From Candidatus Nitrosopolaris rasttigaisensis (GTDB taxonomy: Archaea; Thermoproteota; Nitrososphaeria; Nitrososphaerales; Nitrososphaeraceae), in the NCBI GenBank assembly GCA_933226995.1, contig CAKOFP010000051.1, positions 1-8,388 on the forward strand: 8,388 bases of DNA, read 5' to 3'. Shown here piece by piece: positions 6,300 to 8,388 of this stretch. The stretch's first letter is position 1, and each line of letters begins with the position of its first letter. Position numbers and translations under genes: made by a program. The notes below the pieces were generated by a model. It worked only from the letters and a program-made list of their open reading frames with translations. It did no database searches and had not been told where the DNA came from.

Positions 6300-6551
6300 A
6301 TGCAAATTCTAACTCTACACTTATCCCAAAGACCTAATTTGCTAGAACCTCTACTAGACTACAGTGAGGCAACAAAAAGGTCTGTATATCCAATAGTCGA
6401 CGAATCTCAATCACTAGTCAACAGCAGGCAACGAATCTCAACTGAACCCAAGTTTGCCGCTGGTGTGATAGTCATTAATTGGGGAAATATTCAAAAACAA
6501 ATTAATCACAAAGTTTCATGGTTAGATCGTTGGTTAGTAAAAAGGCCTTAA
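6300..6551 (+). CDS. Small hypothetical ORF of 83 codons, doubtful
   Basis: An ATG with AAAGGA directly in front opens an 83-codon frame (MQILTLHLSQRPNLLE...) that ends 14 nt before the end of the convergent HxlR gene. I recognise no family, signal peptide or membrane segment; the middle is polar and the end basic (WLDRWLVKRP). An 11-bp direct repeat inside it (6400-6410 and 6431-6441) is read in two different frames (ESQ versus RIS), which argues against selection for protein sequence. It may be a lineage-specific small protein or simply an open stretch in the roughly 380-bp gap between the nitroreductase and HxlR genes. Apart from this ORF, the gap holds only promoter elements. Confidence 0.25.
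   Translation: MQILTLHLSQRPNLLEPLLDYSEATKRSVYPIVDESQSLVNSRQRISTEPKFAAGVIVINWGNIQKQINHKVSWLDRWLVKRP
6400..6441. repeat. 11-bp direct repeat ACGAATCTCAA with a 31-nt period
   Basis: ACGAATCTCAA occurs exactly at 6400-6410 and 6431-6441. A perfect 11-mer at 31-nt spacing (three helical turns) in the gap between the nitroreductase and HxlR genes could be a pair of protein sites. With only two copies it is not a CRISPR array. The sequence AACTGAA, an arm of the HxlR-promoter dyad, directly adjoins the second copy (6440-6446). Confidence 0.4.
6539..6543 (-). terminator. Short T-tract after the HxlR gene
   Basis: The - strand carries TTTTT (6539-6543) just beyond AAGGCC, about 23 nt past the HxlR stop codon. 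It is a weak archaeal terminator candidate with no clear stem apart from the palindrome AAGGCCTT at 6542-6549. Confidence 0.3.
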
Positions 6552-6565
6552 ATACAGCCCCATCC

Positions 6566-6955
6566 CTAACTAGATGATCTAGCAGCACTTGTCGTTTTTG
6601 TGTTAGTTGTAATTCTGGGTACTTTCCACCGGCTAGCCCATTTTCCTAATTCTCTTAGTATTACTCCTAGCTCTTTCGCCCGAATAGTTAGACTATATTC
6701 AACCTTTGGTGGAATCTGTGGATAAATCTTTTTAGATACAAGGCCTTCACGTTCGAGTTCCAATAACCTATCAGCCAAAACAGTACTACTAATCCCTGAC
6801 AAGAGTTTTTTGAATTCATTGAAACGTATTACTTCTTTAGTGCAGAGGTTCTTTAAGATTAACAAAGACCATCTCCTTCCTAATACCTCCCAGATACTGA
6901 CTACTTCACCAGCTTCTTCTTCTGTTGCTCTTGCAACAGAATATTTATTTACCAT
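6566..6955 (-). CDS. HxlR-family winged-helix transcriptional regulator
   Basis: A 129-aa DNA-binding protein with the HxlR core: VVSIWEVLGRRWSLLILKNL (helix 1-2), then RFNEFKKLLSGISSTVLADRLLELEREGLVSKK with the recognition helix around residues 53-65, the wing (KIYPQIPPKVEYSLT), and RAKELGVILRELGKWAS as the C-terminal dimer helix. The tail (VPRITTNTKTTSAARSSS) is polar and probably disordered. Bacterial homologues such as YodB and HypR sense quinone or disulfide stress through an N-terminal cysteine and control nitroreductases. Here that cysteine is absent and the only cysteine is Cys38, in the turn after helix 2. ATG start; a TATA box and a 26-bp dyad lie just upstream, suggesting that it regulates itself. 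The nitroreductase on the same strand is a likely target. Confidence 0.9.
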   Translation of the reverse strand: MVNKYSVARATEEEAGEVVSIWEVLGRRWSLLILKNLCTKEVIRFNEFKKLLSGISSTVLADRLLELEREGLVSKKIYPQIPPKVEYSLTIRAKELGVILRELGKWASRWKVPRITTNTKTTSAARSSS

Positions 6956-6978
6956 TTGGTTTCACAATAGCGCTGAGT

Positions 6979-6989
6979 AATATTTAACT
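6979..6989 (-). promoter_or_regulatory. TATA box of the HxlR gene
   Basis: On the - strand GTTAAATATTA is centred about 29 nt upstream of the ATG at 6953-6955, the spacing expected for a leaderless archaeal transcript. The dyad at 6997-7022 begins 8 nt further upstream, where the BRE lies. Confidence 0.55.
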
Positions 6990-6996
6990 ACTTGGC

Positions 6997-7022
6997 TTCA
7001 GTTGTTCTCACAAATAACTGAA
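6997..7022. promoter_or_regulatory. 26-bp dyad, candidate operator of the HxlR regulator
   Basis: TTCAGTT (6997-7003) and AACTGAA (7016-7022) are perfect inverted 7-bp arms. Pairing continues inward through one G-T position and two T-A pairs (7004-7006 with 7013-7015), so 9 of 10 positions are complementary and the tenth is a wobble. The centre is at 7009/7010, directly upstream of the TATA box. HxlR proteins are dimers that bind such palindromes. Placement upstream of TATA/BRE fits activation or blocking of TFB binding. Confidence 0.55.
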
Positions 7023-7063
7023 TCCAAAACTGTTGTAGTAGAGAATAGGCAGAAGCTAGTACC

Positions 7064-7069
7064 AAAAAA
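7064..7069 (-). terminator. T6 terminator of tfe
   Basis: The - strand reads TTTTTT three nt after the tfe stop codon (7072-7074), a compact archaeal T-tract terminator. Confidence 0.5.
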
Positions 7070-7071
7070 GT

Positions 7072-7599
7072 CTATTGCTTTCTTGAAGATATATCGGCAG
7101 ATATCTGCTCGATCTTGTAACGAAGTGCTTCTTTTACTCTACCGTTGTCAACCATATTAAGCGGCCCTTTGCAATTTGTACATTTAAAGAACAACTCTAC
7201 CGCCGAATCAAATTTCACGCGCGGACAATCTTTATTTCCGCAGTGGTAGAACTCCGAAGACTCTTCATACTCCAAACGGATCTGCAGTCTGTCAAGGATC
7301 TTTTTCTTTTGATTATCAATAAAACTATCGACCTGATCTTGTTTTGCTCTCCATCTATATACGAACCAGCCTTTTTTTTCGTCCTTTACTCTGATTCCTG
7401 TGATTAGAGCCTTACCAAACATATCGTAAAGGACTTTCCTTATGATATTAATCCTCAGACCAGTGGCACCTGCAATCTCTTCATCTGTGGCATCATCTGA
7501 ATTTAGAAGCCCACGAGCAACCTTTAGGTACTCCTCTCCCCCAATCAGACCTGCAATTTTAACAAAAGAATCTTCGTATTCAGCCGAGCGCATGTACAT
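7072..7599 (-). CDS. tfe: Transcription initiation factor E, alpha subunit (TFE)
   Basis: A general transcription factor that binds RNA polymerase at the clamp and helps open the promoter together with TBP and TFB. It is homologous to the N-terminal part of eukaryotic TFIIE alpha. The 175-aa protein has an extended winged-helix domain (about 10-90: GGEEYLKVARGLL, DDATDEEIAGATGLRINIIRKVLYDMFGKALI, then GWFVYRWRAKQDQV), a coiled linker rich in Lys and Glu (about 90-115), and a zinc ribbon with C120-x4-C125 and C140-x2-C143 (FYHCGNKDCP ... FFKCTNCKGPL). Length and domain order are typical. Two in-frame ATGs (7597-7599 and 7591-7593) are possible starts; the first is chosen because the TATA box sits 26 nt upstream of it. 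It has its own promoter and terminator, so it appears monocistronic. Confidence 0.95.
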   Translation of the reverse strand: MYMRSAEYEDSFVKIAGLIGGEEYLKVARGLLNSDDATDEEIAGATGLRINIIRKVLYDMFGKALITGIRVKDEKKGWFVYRWRAKQDQVDSFIDNQKKKILDRLQIRLEYEESSEFYHCGNKDCPRVKFDSAVELFFKCTNCKGPLNMVDNGRVKEALRYKIEQISADISSRKQ

Positions 7600-7620
7600 A
7601 CATACGTATTGCTATTTTTG

Positions 7621-7630
7621 GATATATAGT
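7621..7630 (-). promoter_or_regulatory. TATA box of tfe
   Basis: On the - strand ACTATATATC (TATATAT core) is centred 26 nt upstream of the ATG at 7597-7599, which predicts a leaderless mRNA beginning at or next to the start codon. This is the best promoter match in the window. Confidence 0.6.
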
Positions 7631-7646
7631 TAGCGATACAAAGGGA

Positions 7647-7675
7647 TTTTAGGCAAACATGAGGTTTTTAGGCAA
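7647..7675. repeat. 10-bp direct repeat TTTTAGGCAA upstream of the tfe promoter
   Basis: TTTTAGGCAA occurs at 7647-7656 and 7666-7675, start to start 19 nt (about two helical turns). On the tfe coding strand this is TTGCCTAAAA twice, beginning 17 nt upstream of the TATA box. The phasing suits a regulator that contacts one face of the DNA. No further copy was seen in the window. Confidence 0.4.
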
Positions 7676-7832
7676 TTTTTGCATCATGCTTTGGCATTGC
7701 GTTTACCTCAATAAATAAATTTTTTCGTACATTAGATTATCTTTTCCTTGGGTCCAAGCCGCAATTCCAACAAACTGATAACAGTATTAAAATGCCACTT
7801 TAGTATCTGTAGATTCGCATCCAGACGATGAA

Positions 7833-8388
7833 TTATCTTGTTTTCTCAAATTTGCCGCGTCTACCCCAAGCATCGCTGCTGCTACCACGATAACTGTTGC
7901 CACTGCTGCTCGTATGTCTTCTATCACCATACCCCCTCCTGTATCCAAAGCTGGCCCGGGACCTACTGCTCGCACCATACCCTTGTCGTGGCTGATAACT
8001 TGTAGTATGATACCGACGCCGTTGTTGCTGCTGCCTGACTACAGGAACCGAAATTCCCATCTCTTCGTTAAGTTTGCGGACGCGGTGTTGCGTTTGTCTG
8101 AGAATTCTTCCAAAATTCTCAACCCTGTCCTGTGAAACTAATGAGATAGCTCTCCCTGTTGCTCCAGCTCTCGCAGTTCTTCCAATTCTATGGAAGTACA
8201 TCAATGGATCCTCAGGAATATCATAGTTTATCACATGACCAATGGCTGGGACGTCTATTCCTCTTGCAGCTATGTCTGTAGCAACCAGAATGTCTTCATT
8301 TCCCTTCTTAAACCTGTACATTGCGATATCTCTCTGTTTTTGAGAAAGATCACCGTGAATTGTTATTGCTTTGAATCCTTCCTGTTTC
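7833..8388 (-). CDS. DEAD-box RNA helicase, C-terminal part (5' end outside window)
   Basis: An ATP-dependent RNA helicase that remodels RNA or RNP structures in the cytoplasm. About 184 residues are visible, running off the right edge. They cover the second RecA-like domain: AITIHGDLSQKQRD (motif IV region), ILVATDIAARGIDVP (motif V) and HRIGRTARAGATG (motif VI, with the arginine fingers), ending with SLVSQD. The ATG at 8319-8321 is internal, since homology continues upstream to the edge. After the helicase fold comes a low-complexity tail of about 67 residues (nt 7833-8036), rich in Arg, Gly, Ser, Tyr and Gln (QQQQRRR, YRRGYGDRR, SYRGSSSD). Such tails usually bind RNA nonspecifically and are common in cold-shock and stress DEAD-box proteins. 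The tail departs from the base composition of neighbouring genes. Confidence 0.93.
   Translation of the reverse strand, partial: KQEGFKAITIHGDLSQKQRDIAMYRFKKGNEDILVATDIAARGIDVPAIGHVINYDIPEDPLMYFHRIGRTARAGATGRAISLVSQDRVENFGRILRQTQHRVRKLNEEMGISVPVVRQQQQRRRYHTTSYQPRQGYGASSRSRASFGYRRGYGDRRHTSSSGNSYRGSSSDAWGRRGKFEKTR

Larger units (their letters stand above)
7600..7832. other. Intergenic region between the helicase and tfe genes
   Basis: This 233-bp spacer contains the tfe TATA box (7621-7630), a 10-bp direct repeat (7647-7675) and a short inverted repeat CTTGG-GT-CCAAG (7747-7758). No tRNA or small gene is apparent, and no clear T-tract for the helicase message was found. Confidence 0.5.

Noticed and set aside
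7442..7633. 63-codon + strand frame over the start of tfe
   Set aside because: Antisense to the conserved N-terminus of TFE and its promoter.
7747..7758. CTTGG-GT-CCAAG as helicase terminator hairpin
   Set aside because: The loop is too small for the full stem, it lies 75 nt past the stop codon, and no T-tract follows on the - strand.
7787..7978. 63-codon open frame on the - strand (GPGPALDTGGG...)
   Set aside because: It overlaps the helicase tail in another frame of the same strand; its Gly/Ala-rich sequence only reflects the repetitive tail codons.

Overview
The window reads as ordinary chromosomal DNA of an archaeon, most likely a member of the Thaumarchaeota (Nitrososphaeria). The archaeal signs are a transcription factor E gene (TFE alpha), a GTP cyclohydrolase III (ArfA), an archaeal-type ArfC reductase, TATA boxes about 25-32 nt upstream of several start codons, and T-rich stretches at gene ends. 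The lineage within Archaea is inferred from gene style and neighbourhood, not from a marker gene. There is no rRNA, tRNA, CRISPR array, insertion sequence or phage gene.

Left part, + strand. Positions 1-612 hold the 3' part of a CitE/HpcH-type CoA-ester lyase gene. A roughly 300-bp gap follows, with a 7+7 bp palindrome and a TATA-like element. Then comes a compact six-gene riboflavin operon (913-5446): ribE (bacterial-type riboflavin synthase), ribB (DHBP synthase), ribH (lumazine synthase), arfA (GTP cyclohydrolase III), a COG0402-like amidohydrolase of unassigned step, and arfC (RibD-C reductase). The last four genes overlap one another by 4-17 nt. Five of the six genes start with TTG. The operon ends in hairpins followed by T-tracts.

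Right part, - strand. A small FMN-dependent nitroreductase (5648-6181) is followed upstream by a poorly supported small ORF on the opposite strand. Next are an HxlR-family winged-helix regulator (6566-6955) with a strong 26-bp dyad just upstream of its TATA box, the tfe gene (7072-7599), and the C-terminal part of a DEAD-box RNA helicase (7833-8388, 5' end outside the window).

The operon covers GTP to riboflavin. ArfA opens GTP, ArfC reduces the ribosyl chain, RibB makes the four-carbon unit from ribulose 5-phosphate, RibH condenses it with 5-amino-6-ribitylaminouracil, and RibE dismutates lumazine to riboflavin. Three steps have no recognisable canonical enzyme here: deformylation (ArfB), ring deamination and dephosphorylation. 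The amidohydrolase sits between arfA and arfC and keeps the metal and catalytic residues of ring aminohydrolases. It is therefore a good candidate for the archaeal pyrimidine deaminase, which to my knowledge is unassigned, or for a replacement of ArfB. This is the most interesting point in the window. The second is the HxlR gene with its putative operator and a neighbouring nitroreductase, a pairing that recalls redox-sensing HxlR systems of bacteria.
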